From assembly GCA_039621445.1 (NCBI GenBank), contig CP154954.1, positions 64,872,891-64,936,890 of the forward strand: a stretch of 64,000 nt of DNA. The letters run 5' to 3'. Source of the DNA: Euglena gracilis (Eukaryota; Euglenida; Euglenophyceae; Euglenales). The position numbers and the translations under genes are program-made. This document shows, one piece after another, positions 1 through 24,283 of this stretch (its first letter is position 1; every line of letters starts with the position of its first letter). The notes beneath the pieces are model-generated. The model searched no databases. It saw only the letters and a list, made by a program, of their open reading frames with translations, and was not told the origin of the DNA.

Positions 1-530
1 GGGGGCAGGGGGAGGGAAGAGCGGCGAAGGCAGCCCGTGGTCCCGGTGCCCCCAGTGGAGGAGGTGGAGGCCCCAGAGCCCACTCCCCCCCACCCCGCCC
101 CGTCCCCAAGAAGCCCAGCGGCCCCCCACCCCTCGGCATGATCCGGCGCCCCGCGGGCAAGACCGTCCCCCCGCCCCGGAGGCCCTCACCCCCAAGAAAG
201 AAGAAGCGGGGTACGCAGGAGGAGGAGGAGCCGGAGGCGACGCCACCCCGCAAGCGGAGGACCTCCCTGCTCTCCAGCCCCAGCCCAAGCCCCAGCCGCC
301 CCGAGGACCCGCCGGGCGGCAACGTCCCCAGCAGCAGCGCCCGCGCCTCCCACTCCTCCAGCCAGCCCCCCTCCCCCAGCCCCCAGCCCCCGGCCGGTGC
401 CCGATCCCCAGCCCAGTCCCCAGCCCGCGGCCCCCAGCAGCGGCAGTCCCCCGCAGCGCGGTCCACCCTGCAGGAGCAGACGACCAAATTCACCCTGCTG
501 CCCTTCCCGCCGCCGCGGAAGGAGAAATGA
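1..530 (+). CDS. 3' end of a gene for a Pro/Ser/Arg-rich disordered protein (partial, frame-shifted)
   Basis: The frame is open from the window edge to a TGA at 528-530. It encodes a low-complexity tail rich in Pro, Ser, Arg and Lys, with basic patches (PPRKKKRG, PRKRR), an acidic run (QEEEEPE) and the C-terminus LLPFPPPRKEK. The basic clusters would suit a nuclear protein, but this is inference. From base 1 to about 90 a different frame looks better (VPPVEEVEAPEPTPP). The switch falls in the C-rich homopolymer at about 87-100, so I suspect a one-base homopolymer error or a true frameshift. The ATG at 138 is internal, not a start. Composition is far more GC-rich than the DNA after 530, which supports coding. 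No family is recognised. Confidence 0.5.
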   Translation, partial: GQGEGRAAKAARGPGAPSGGGGGPRAHSPPPRPVPKKPSGPPPLGMIRRPAGKTVPPPRRPSPPRKKKRGTQEEEEPEATPPRKRRTSLLSSPSPSPSRPEDPPGGNVPSSSARASHSSSQPPSPSPQPPAGARSPAQSPARGPQQRQSPAARSTLQEQTTKFTLLPFPPPRKEK

Positions 531-1430
531 GACCACAGGGGGGTGCACTCCTCTTCAGACTCTCAGCCCAATGCAACATTGCGCATGCGCGCATTCTTCT
601 ACTCACAGTGTGCTGATTGCGCACATGCGCATTGTTTTCTCATGCACACCCCTCTCTTCCCCAGAGGTGATTCCCTCCCATTCTGCCAACCCCTCTCGCG
701 TACACAGTCGACATAGCAGCCGGTGGGTACACACAGTGCACACAGCGTCCGGGCCAAAAGAATGCGCACATGCGAATTCATCCCCTCTCCTGAATCGTGC
801 CTGCCTTTTGGATTTGGTTTACCACGCGGTGCACGCACACCGGCCAGCAGCACACACCCAAGCGTACACTTAGGGGGCCCGCTGGACCAGGGTGGCACAC
901 CTGAGGCCACTCGGGGGTGCACCCCTAGGAGGTGGGTCAGGTGCGGGCTCACCCCTCCCTCTCCCCCACGGGAAAGACACAAAGGCCAAGGGGAGTGCAC
1001 CTACCAGCGCGTCCAGCGCTGCGCCGGGGCCGGCAGCGGCGGGGCGGCGGGCGGCGCAGGCGAAGGCGGCCAGAGGGCCGCAGTGTGTGCCAGGCACGGC
1101 GTGCCTCGGTGATCCCCTGTGGGGCCATGGGACCCTGTCACACCCCTCCGTCAACCCTATACCCCCGGCGAACCATATCCACGCCGCTCCAACCGTGTGT
1201 CAGACCGCCCACCTCTCAACCCCTGCACACCTCGCCCTCTATACCCCTGGCACTCTCCCTCTCCCTCCCCCCTATATCGGACCAAGGACCAAAGGACAGC
1301 GAGGGAAGGTAAGGGATGGGACCGGCAAGGGAGGGAAGGGCGTCTCCAGCCAAAGGCCCCTGCTTTGCTTCCAAATCAAAATAAAGGCTGGGGTGGGGGG
1401 AGGGGGGTGAATGCGCGCCTGCGCAATACC
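531..1430. other. Gene-free stretch with repeated TGCGCA palindromes and a GC-rich patch
   Basis: I see no convincing exon here. Four related palindromic boxes of form TTGCGCANNTGCGCAA lie near 579-598, 617-635, 761-778 and 1410-1424. A GC-rich patch at about 1000-1095 is open in several frames on both strands (alanine- and arginine-rich) and could be an exon of an unidentified gene, but no splice sites or family support it. The sequence CTTAGGGGGCCC at about 869 resembles the tips of the palindrome-rich elements elsewhere in the window. Confidence 0.35.
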
Positions 1431-4400
1431 GAGGCCACCGGGGAATGGGGGGAGCCGGCGGGTGCCGTGCCTTCACTGGACGAGGGTGCCGCCTCGAAAA
1501 ACAGCGTTTCGTGTCGCACCAGCTTGACGAGGTGTTTCCCCGGCCGGCGGAGGTCAAAAACAGGTCTCCTCAAAGTCAAAAAAATCGGATTCCTCAAAAA
1601 AATCCTCGGACGCCGGAAATCGTGGTACACCTTTGCTCTTGCTCACTTCGGCTTGTCGGGTCGGCCGCCCCGTCGGGTGGTGGTGACTCACTTGATCAAA
1701 AAAGAACGCGGGTGCGCAAAAAAAACGGCAAAAAGTGAAAAGTGCATTCCCGGCCATCTAAGAAAATGCCATCAGACCAGGGGGTCAAACCGAGTTCAAC
1801 ATACTGCCAGGTCCGAGCCGAATCACAGCTCGGGCAGGCTGTGCTCCCGCACTGTGCCCTGACCTCGATGCAACGTGGCACTCACCGTGCAAATCGGGGG
1901 AGAGAAATTTTGCCTGGGGGCCAGGCATGCCTGGAAAGACACAGAGTGTTACTGTTACCTCTTGCATACAGCTAGAACGGCTTGACAGGCAAAAAAAAAA
2001 TGTTCTGGATTCGAGAAAAAAAATTCCCACTGAGGAAAAATGGCCACCCATCAACAGAGGCAGCCCCAAACAAAATTCCGGAGTGGGTGTAACACACATG
2101 CCACCTTACCCTGGAAAACAGGAGTGTGACCAAAACAGTTTTCGAATTGCCATGGGTCCAGATGGATTGCCGAAGCGGTGTGCATCCGAGAAGAATACTT
2201 CAGTGGGGTGTTTTGCTGGATTTTCAACGAAGATGAAGCACAAGGGGTTTGCCAGGTACTGCCAAACCGAAGGGACAGCGCTGAGGAAAAGGGCTGTGCC
2301 TTGCTGAAAATACTTTTCACATGGGTACTCGGCAGCTATGAGGGTGGGCGGTCCACCAATATGAGGAACGAACACATAAAAGATGGACAACAATCAATGA
2401 AAATATCAGATGATTTGCTTTCATGCGTCAAACAGAAAAGCCAGTACTCCCCACAATGTATCACTTTGTTCCTCAGACAGGCATAAATTACTGATTTGCA
2501 GCGCCTGTGAATCGGCTTATGTCTGGCATGGAGATGGACCAACCAACGATGGTGTCAGACGGTTGCTCCCCGTCTGGAAAACTCACTTCCTCAGAGTTTA
2601 TTTGCATGCAAATGTTGGCATGGCCTCAGGTGCCATCACTTTACATTTCAATGGAACAAAATAATGTCAAAAATAAAATGTTGCCCACGCACATGGGCAA
2701 AATTTAAAAATTGAAAGAGGTCATTCCTCCCATTCAGGTCTGAAAATGGTCATTCCTCCCATTTTTTCAAACTTTTTTTCAAAAAATGGCCAAATTGAGG
2801 CACTCTGGCAGATGTTGACCAAAGACTTCCCTGGGATCCTTCGGAAAATACACTGTCCTCGGCGTCAGGAATGTATTATGTTTGCAAAGCCCCCTTATTT
2901 CTTCCCACCAAGAGCATTCAAAATCACATCTAAACTTGGGACTGTACATAGGTACCCACTCTAATTCATTTGTCATCAAACAATTTTCCACTAAGTAAAG
3001 CAACGCTTCAAGAACAACTACCAGTTTCGCCACACCTCTGCCCATGCAAAAGTCCCAAATCAACATTGCCTGTGCATAAGATTTCACAAGGTTCCCAAAA
3101 TACAAATTCATTTGACGTCCACCGAGAATCCATCACCCCTCAGCTCTTTGTTGTTTGAGATTGCCAATGTGTTTTCATTCCCTGCATGTGCCACCAAGGG
3201 GAAAAAAGGAGCACAATTGCGGATCTCCTTGGAGAAGAGAAGATTATGTCCTCCTTCTTAAAGTGCCGGGGTGTATAGCATATCCAGAGGGCATTTGATG
3301 TCTTTGTATGGGCGTTGCAGCAATCTGGTCAGTTTTTGCACTGGAACGTCCGGATGCAGAGCATGGAAAACGTGGGCTGGATTTTTGTCTTGAATCCCAC
3401 AGCATCTAGATGCCGTGCGGGACATAAAAAAAAAAGCACGACGTTGGGTGAAATCAAAATCAGAATTGTGCGGTGATGTGCATCCCAAATGTGTGTGAGC
3501 AAATAAGTTGCAAACCAGCGTTTGTTCACCAGTACGTTGCAGTAGCGTACTTTGCCACTGAAAAAAAAATACTACAAAGCACTGCCGGTAACTGCTAGGT
3601 TTCACATTGCACACACAGAGGAAGAAAATAATGATCTCAACAGAAGGAAAAGCTTGCTCTTGCAATTTTGAAATCAAGCAAATCACGGTGGTACTTTCCA
3701 TCTGTCACATATGCTGAAGAGAATTGGATCATGCCATTCCCCCGTGCACGTCACGTCCCTCCTTGAGGAGAAAAAGTTGCTGCACCTTGCTGGAAAAAAT
3801 ACCAAAAGTTCAAAGAAAACAACATGCCAAGGACGTCATCCTGTCACGTGGCTGTGTGGATCAGCCTGCATCAGTGCAGCACTTCTGGTACTGTTAACAG
3901 AATACAAAATTGTTGGAATGCTATAACAGAGTAGCATGCAGCCTGACAGACTGCAAATGAGACAGCATTCAGCAGTGGGAAAGCCAGTTTGAACCTGATG
4001 CCACACCACCAGTTCAAAAATCGTGCCAGGAAACTTCTTTTGCTTGAGAGGGTGCTGTATTTCTTTCCATCCATTGCATCTAAAATGGAAATTTGCCACT
4101 TCATAAAAAGAGAAGCAGAAGCTGGTGGCCATGGCTCTCTATTGTACCATCGCAAACGAGATCACAGATATATGACTACGGGACACGACCACTGCTGAAC
4201 AATGCAGTGTCTGTTTGGGTTGTGGACAACGACACCTTATTATCAGTCATTGTGGAAAGAATGACACGTAGACATCGCAATAATCGAGCTTCCCAAACTA
4301 ATCAGACGGGACCGCTGCCACAGCACCCACATTCCACCTTGGGAACACAATGCCCATCTGGGTGGAAGCACAATCAGAATCTATCGGCGAGAAGATTCAA

Positions 4401-5138
4401 AAGAAAAAAGGATCATCTCTTGCAAACCCTTACGTTGCTTTGGAGAAAAGGCACGTGCCTCGCATTGTGAACTCCACTGAGCCGACGTGTAGGCAAATAT
4501 TCCACAAAAAATTAATCAATCCAGTGTTAGAATGGGTACACTTCAAAAAAATAAATATAAAACTCGACGGAGTAATGACATTCCAGTTGATCGCCTTGAG
4601 GCCGTCAAAAAAATGCATTTTTCATTTTTGCCCACGCCCGTGGGCAAGGAAATATTTTCGAAAAGGCAGAAGTGGCAAACTTGGCTCACAACAGGACAAA
4701 GCACAAAATATTGATAAGAAGCCACGTTGGGGAGGCATCGGAAAATTTCTCGGTCCAAACACATACATTTTTTTCCATACACACCATTTTTTTCCAAACA
4801 CTTTTCAGAAGGCGTTTCGAGGCAACAACACTCGAAAGACGTGATGCCACCCCATTTTTGAGTCAGCCCGAAAAACCCCCTGCGGATTTTTCCTGGCCTT
4901 ACTGCAGCACTGCGGAACGTCCCCTGACCAGTTCGCGTTGTTTTCATTCAGCTTGCCCACACGTGTGGGCAAATTACCCATAGCAAATTGTGGGGAGTTG
5001 CAGCCCACAAGGCGAGCGGCGACCGAATGGGGTGCCCCTGGCCACGCGGACAAAAAAAACGACCTAAAACGTCGCTCCGAGACCCCCAATTCTTGCCCAC
5101 GCCGCCTCCGACTGCGTGGGCAACTTTGGACGCCTAAG
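1431..5138. mobile_element. Non-coding region ending in the right tip of a CTTAGGCG element (third member; left end not found)
   Basis: The right tip reads GGACGCCTAAG, ending at 5138, the reverse complement of the CTTAGGCG tip seen at 25891 and 36292. A private palindrome, TTGCCCAC-N-GTGGGCAA, occurs at about 2681-2702, 4627-4648, 4951-4972 and 5093-5124, the last directly beside the tip. No left tip was found, so the start given is only the edge of the gene-free region. Long open frames exist on both strands but none has a recognisable domain, splice sites or consistent composition. Poly-A and poly-G runs are scattered throughout. Confidence 0.4.
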
Positions 5139-5440
5139 TGGTGGGGGGGGGGGTTGGCACAACCGCCGCAGCACTCCGAAAAAAAAAATTCCTCCAAAGG
5201 CGCCAAAGGAAAGTTTTGCCTTTAAAATCGGCGCCCGCAGAAACACGGGAAGGCCTGGGCCACCAGAATGGGGGGGGGGGGGCACAGCAGTCATAAAAAA
5301 AAAGAAATGTTTCATTTTTCATTAGAAAAAAAAATAATAAAAAAAACATTTTCATTAGAAAATGTTCATGAAAAGCTCACAGACCCTCTGGTGTCCTTCG
5401 ATTTGGCACAGACACTCAAAGGGCATACCTTCAATTAACA
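5139..5440. other. Homopolymer-rich spacer
   Basis: Runs of G (about 5143-5154 and 5270-5281) and A (5175-5190, 5296-5345) separate the element tip from the coding-like block that follows. No feature is supported. Confidence 0.4.
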
Positions 5441-5619
5441 TTGTTCAATGACTGGGTGGCTCCCAACTGCTTCCTCGGCCCCCCCCGCCGAACGTTTGTC
5501 CTCTGGCAGATCATCAAACCCAAACCTTGGTGGTACACACGTGATCCGCCTGATGGCCTCGGGCGTTCGCGTTGGTTGCCAAGTGCCAGATTCCCTTGAC
5601 CGCATATCCCAGAAAGGGG

Positions 5620-5960
5620 GTCAGCGAGCAGCTGTTTTCCCCACCGGCCAGCTACCCTGCCAGGGGTCCCAAGAAAATCCCGCATCATTTTGTTCTCGAC
5701 CCCTGGAGGGCGAAGGTGACAGCTCCGGAGTTGTTGCAGCCTCACAGGTGGGAACCATACGACGGTCGCCGTGCCAGTGTGGGAAGGGAGGAGCCCCAGC
5801 AGAGCTCTCGGCGATGGACATGCTGGGGCGGTGGAGGGGCGGGTGGAACAGGTCTGCCTTCCCCTGCACAGCACTGCAGGCGATGCCCTGGCCAGGACCG
5901 GACCACACCTCTCCGCGGCGTGCATCAACAATGCGCACCAACCCCCCAATATAAGCATTG
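5620..5960 (-). CDS. Coding-like block downstream of MHYT gene copy 1 (uncertain)
   Basis: This GC-rich stretch is open on both strands. The minus frame holds segments such as GLVRIVDARRGEVW, GIACSAVQGKADLFHP and SMSIAESSAG. A possible splice acceptor (CTGGCCAG) lies before GIACSAV. It sits where 3' exons of gene copy 1 would be expected and stands out from the A/T-rich surroundings. The plus strand has an equally long open frame (5448-5954), so strand and even coding status are unsure. No domain is recognised. Confidence 0.25.
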
Positions 5961-6120
5961 GTTGCTGGTGTCTGGGTGTCGGATATACACTTGTGTACCG
6001 AGGTGTTCACAGGATTATTTGAAGGTGTAGGGTTGGGGGTGAGATTTTAGGCAATAGTTTAACCTAGCTGTCCAAAGGAAAGCCCAACTTCTGCCTAATT
6101 CTTTCCTAAAATTACGACTA

Positions 6121-6247
6121 CCTACCCCTTCCCCCCCGGGAAACTGTCACCTGACAGGTTGGCCGGTACCGGGGACCCTCCAGGTTCCCGGGCGGGACCC
6201 TGACAGGTTCTCGGGCATGACAGTTTCCCGGGGGGGGGGGGGGTAGG
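6121..6247. mobile_element. MITE, family 1 (TIR CCTACCCC...GGGAAACTGTCA, TA target duplication)
   Basis: This 127-bp element runs from CCTACCCC at 6121 to GGGTAGG at 6247 and is flanked by TA on both sides (6119-6120, 6248-6249). Its terminal inverted repeats continue inwards as poly-C or poly-G, then GGGAAACTGTCA and its complement. The interior carries GACAGGTTGGCCGGTACC. TA duplications and short size fit a Tc1/mariner-derived MITE. It is the cleanest copy of the family. Confidence 0.75.
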
Positions 6248-6250
6248 TAA

Positions 6251-7318
6251 CGTAGGCATCAACAGACACAGATTCAGAAAACCTTTTGCCAATACACAGG
6301 GATCCACAAAAAAAAATTGAAGACGGAAACCACACGGATGGCTGATTTTTTTTTTCATTTTCACAGCACGGACAACGGAATTTGCGAGAATTGGTTTATT
6401 TCACATAAACTTAGAGACTTTTGAAGGAAGTTGCAGCAATTTTGGAACTGTTTTCTTTTGAACTTTGTAACTGTTCTGATTGCTGAGGAATTCTTTGAAC
6501 CCAGAGCCTCAATGCCTTCTCAGCCATCTTCCGTCCCTTCAGAGCTGTTTTGGGTCGTTTTCAGCCAGTTTTTTGGCCATTTCGGCGGAAGGAGCAAATC
6601 CTGAAGCTGGGACATTTTTCCCATGTCTCTCAGCTTCAGGGTTTGCTTTCTCACAAAAAAAAAGGATGGTTTCAATGGAGGCGTCCAAGGAGAATTTGAA
6701 AGTCAGCGAATATGGGACCAGGGGACAGTTTTTCCGGGGGGGGGGGTCTGAGGGAAAACAATAACATTTTCAACACTCCGGCCAATACACACACACACAC
6801 ACAAAAGGAAATGAGATTTCTGCAAATATTTGCAATCAGAAGCTGGATAGAAGTCAATTTTTGAACTCAATATTTTTTTTGAACGCAGGAAATTTGCTTT
6901 TTTTCACAAAAAATGTGAAAAATCTTTAAAAAAATGGGAGACAGGTCAGGTCAGCAAATAAAAAGGTAGGTGACGGGCCCTTATGAGAGTTTTTATGAGG
7001 ACATGGGGACACGTTGGCAGGTACAGAAGGTGGAGGGCAGTTTCCGGGATGAGGGGGGGGTATCTGTGGTTGTGCAGTAACAACTTGGATGGTGCGTGGT
7101 CATTCGGCTGATCAAATGGGTTTAAGACTGAAACAATATGATGGCAGTGGAAAATTCTCTCGGCGACAGTTGCCGTGGGAGAGGGGCCACGGAGATTTCA
7201 GAATTCACTTAAAACCAGCTTGAATACACATGCAAATATACGTTCAAATTAATTTAACTATCATTGTAAAAATCGGGAAAACCATTACTCCATCTTGGAA
7301 ACCAGGCAGTGCTATGAC
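6251..7318. other. Gene-free stretch
   Basis: No exon is supported. The stretch holds A/T-rich sequence, a short (CA)n run at about 6786-6802, a G run at about 6735-6746 and remnants of family-1 MITE words (GACAGGTCAG, GGACAGTTT) at about 6715-6735 and 6945-6980. Confidence 0.4.
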
Positions 7319-21236
<13,918 letters not shown>

Positions 21237-21324
21237 TGGGGAGAGCCCCCTGTGGGAGGCTGGCTGCGGATGGGGTGGGCGAGGGAGACCAGGTCAGAGA
21301 GGGCCGTTCCTGGACTGACATGTC

Positions 21325-21465
21325 CACAAATAAAAAAAAAACACAAAAAAACACACAAAAAAAACAAAAAAAAAAACAAAAAAAACACAAACAACACAAA
21401 AAAAACACAAAAAACACAAACACACAAGAACACAGAAAAAACACAGAGAAGAAACACAAACGTTA
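21325..21465. repeat. A/C-only low-complexity tract
   Basis: Tandem A runs broken by single C, such as AAAAAACACAAAAAAC. G and T are almost absent. Confidence 0.75.
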
Positions 21466-22384
21466 AAAAAGAAATTGTGTCTTGTTCCCCTCCCCCAGAC
21501 GCACTGTGCATCCCACTGCCCCCCAACACGGCATCCAGCAGGGGGTCATTTGATCAGGGCTATGTTTATCCAAAAGCAAAAGGACAGTTCACACGGCTCT
21601 GTTTGGTCGCAGCCCCAGTGATACCAAATTCCCAAAAAAAAAAAAGTGAGCAAATGCTATGAAAAAAAAGAAAAAGGCCGCCTCTTCTTTTTGAAGGAAA
21701 AAAATGGGGGCTAAAAAAGATTGCAGCTTTGGCCTGAATTTTTTGTCACACCCTTGAAAAAAAGGTTTTCCAGTCCAGCCTTTGGCTGGGTCAAAATCTG
21801 ACCCACCCCACCCCCCTCCAGGGAGGGGGTGTGGGATCCTGGCCTCAACGCACCCACCCACTCTCGAAACCCCACCCCCACCCACCCACATCCCTGGGGG
21901 TGGGGGTCACACAGGTGTTAAGTGAACTTTCTCTGGAGCAGATACCTTGTACTGTTCTTTTTTTTCTTCAAAAATGGGTGTTGTTGGTCCATGCAAAGGC
22001 TTCATCTAGGTCTGTGTTGTTGGTAAAAGTTATGCAAATTTTCATATGGATATTTTCATTTGCATACAAAAGAATGCATTTTTTTTCATACTCTCCAAAA
22101 TAGATTCATAGTCTTCAAAAATTAGGCAAATTTTCATACATCCCACCGAAATTGTTCTTCTGGCATTAAAAAAAAAAACGATCCCACCCCACTTGATGCT
22201 GGCCTGTTCAGGAGTGTGATACTTCCTTGCCCCTGGCTGTAGTCACCATTCTCATCATTCTCTTTCCTGGAAGTCCCAATACCTCGGGACCCGCAGTTAA
22301 TAGAAATCATTATCAGTGAGACATTTCACGCAATAATGGCACAGAAAAAGAACTTACCCAACACATGGAATTGCAGAAAGGTGG

Positions 22385-22400
22385 CAAAAAAAAAAAATAA

Positions 22401-22439
<39 letters not shown>

Positions 22440-22492
22440 AAAACAAAAAAAAAAGGGGGGGGAAAGAAAAAAAGAAAAAAAAAAAAAAAAAG

Positions 22493-22527
<35 letters not shown>

Positions 22528-22960
22528 AACCCAAAAAAAGAAAAAAAAAACACCAAAAAACAAAAACCCAGAACACAAAAATAAAGAACCAGAAAACACA
22601 CCACAAAAAAACAACAAAAAAAAAAAAAAAAAACAAAAAACAAAAAAACAACCACCACAACAACCACGCCACCCACACCCCCACCAACGCCGAACCACCC
22701 CCCGCACCCAAACGGGGAACCCACACAACCCGCACCCCACACTCCCACGCACCCCACCCCCCCGCACCAAACGCACCCCCAACCCCCGCCCCCCGAACCC
22801 AACCCGACAGCACCCCCCCCACCACCCTCAAACCGCACCCACGCCCCTGCACCCCCATTTTTTCCCTTCCTATCCATTTTTTCTTTTTCACCCTCCTTAC
22901 CCCACCCCCCCCCCCCCCCTCACACTTTCATTTTTTTTATATTCGTCCTTTCTTCCCCCC
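22385..22960. repeat. A-rich then C-rich tract with few G and T
   Basis: About 260 bp of near-pure A is followed by about 300 bp of A/C and then almost pure C. It begins exactly where unit 1 stops matching unit 2 (after GGAATTGCAGAAAGGTG). The gradual shift from A to C looks unlike normal sequence and may be an assembly artefact. Confidence 0.6.
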
Positions 22961-23689
22961 CCCCCCCCACCCCCTCTCTAACCCCAACGCCCACCCCCAC
23001 CCACCCACATCCTTGTTTTTTTGTTCACACATTGCATCAATTTGACTCAATTTAAAAAAGTATTGGGCAATTTGACTTTTTTTTGCCCAGAAAGTGCATT
23101 TTTGTGCTGATTTTGGAGAATAAAAAATTCCAATTTCAATTTGACATTTTTTTGCCCAGGAAGTTGCCCAAAGTTGCCAAATAAATGATGCAATTTGACA
23201 CTTTGGGGTGGGTGTCTGGGTCCCCCCCTTGGGGGTCGCTGTCGACCCCCCTGGTGGGGTGTTGACCCCCCGCAATCAAGGCCCACATAAAGCTGTGACG
23301 CCTTCCTAACTTCAAACCCCCGATTTGGGTGGGAAACAACAACCAGCAAGGGCACGACACAGGGCAATTGTATGCGAAGCAGCCAAGGGGGATGAAGTTG
23401 TCATGTAGAACTGCGCGGGCTGGCGACCTTCGTTTCCCTGTACCACGATCGATGGCAAATTGAGCAACGTCGGGGCGGGAGGGGAATTTTGTCTCGCCAT
23501 TTTTTTTGTAAAATCCTGGTTTCCTTGCTTCGTTTGTTCCTTTCGTGCTTTCTTTCTTTCTTCCGTTTGCTTTACTCCTTAATGTGCATCGATTGATCTT
23601 CTATTTCGCTACAACGGGCTGAGAACTTTCGCATACCAAACGCTCTGCACAATATCACAACCATACCATGCCCCCCACTTTATGTCCCT

Positions 23690-24065
23690 CCCCCCGGGAG
23701 GCCGAAATTGGGGGGGGAGGTGCACAATGGGGGGGAGGTACACAATGGGGGGGGGGAGGTAGACAATGGAGCGGGACATTTCTGCGGATGGCCGGGCGAG
23801 GTGCTTTCCTCATGGGAGTAGGTGCATGAGCCCCCCCCCATTGTGTACCTCCCCCCCAGGGGGTACACAATGGGGGGGTACATAATGGGGGTGGGCATGG
23901 TAGCTGTGTTCTTGCGTGTTCAATTGTGTTTCAGATGGTGTTCTTGGTCATTTGGTTTTAATGTGGCTTATATGGGTGGGCAATTGACGCCCCCGGGAAA
24001 TTGTCACCCCCCCCCTCCGTGCTGCCCGATTTGCCACGCGACAACTGCCTGGGGGGGTTAGGGGG
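23690..24065. mobile_element. MITE-like cluster, family 2 (CAATTGACGCCCCCGGG)
   Basis: Two parts are seen. At 23690-23890 the unit TACACAATGGGGGGGAGGT is repeated in both orientations. At 23980-24060 lies TTGACGCCCCCGGGAAATTG, then TCACCCC and GTGCTGCCCGATTTGCC, which recurs inverted at 51160-51305 and 51500-51650. Confidence 0.5.
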
Positions 24066-24238
24066 GCGGGTACTAATTTTTACAATTATTAGTAAAATTT
24101 TAATTACTGAATATTAATTATTACTGATTATTCATTACAAATAGTTTTTACTAATTCATTAATTAATTCACTGATTTTTCAGTGAAGTCATTGGGTGTGG
24201 GATCAGAGACTGCCAGACTGGACATATGTTCAGTGGGG

Positions 24239-24283
24239 AAGGAAGGAAGGAAGGAAGGAAGGAAGGAAGGAAGGAAGGAAGGA
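24239..24283. repeat. (GGAA)n microsatellite
   Basis: Eleven GGAA units; the duplicated site at 52332-52387 reads (GGGA)n then (GGAA)n. Confidence 0.9.
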
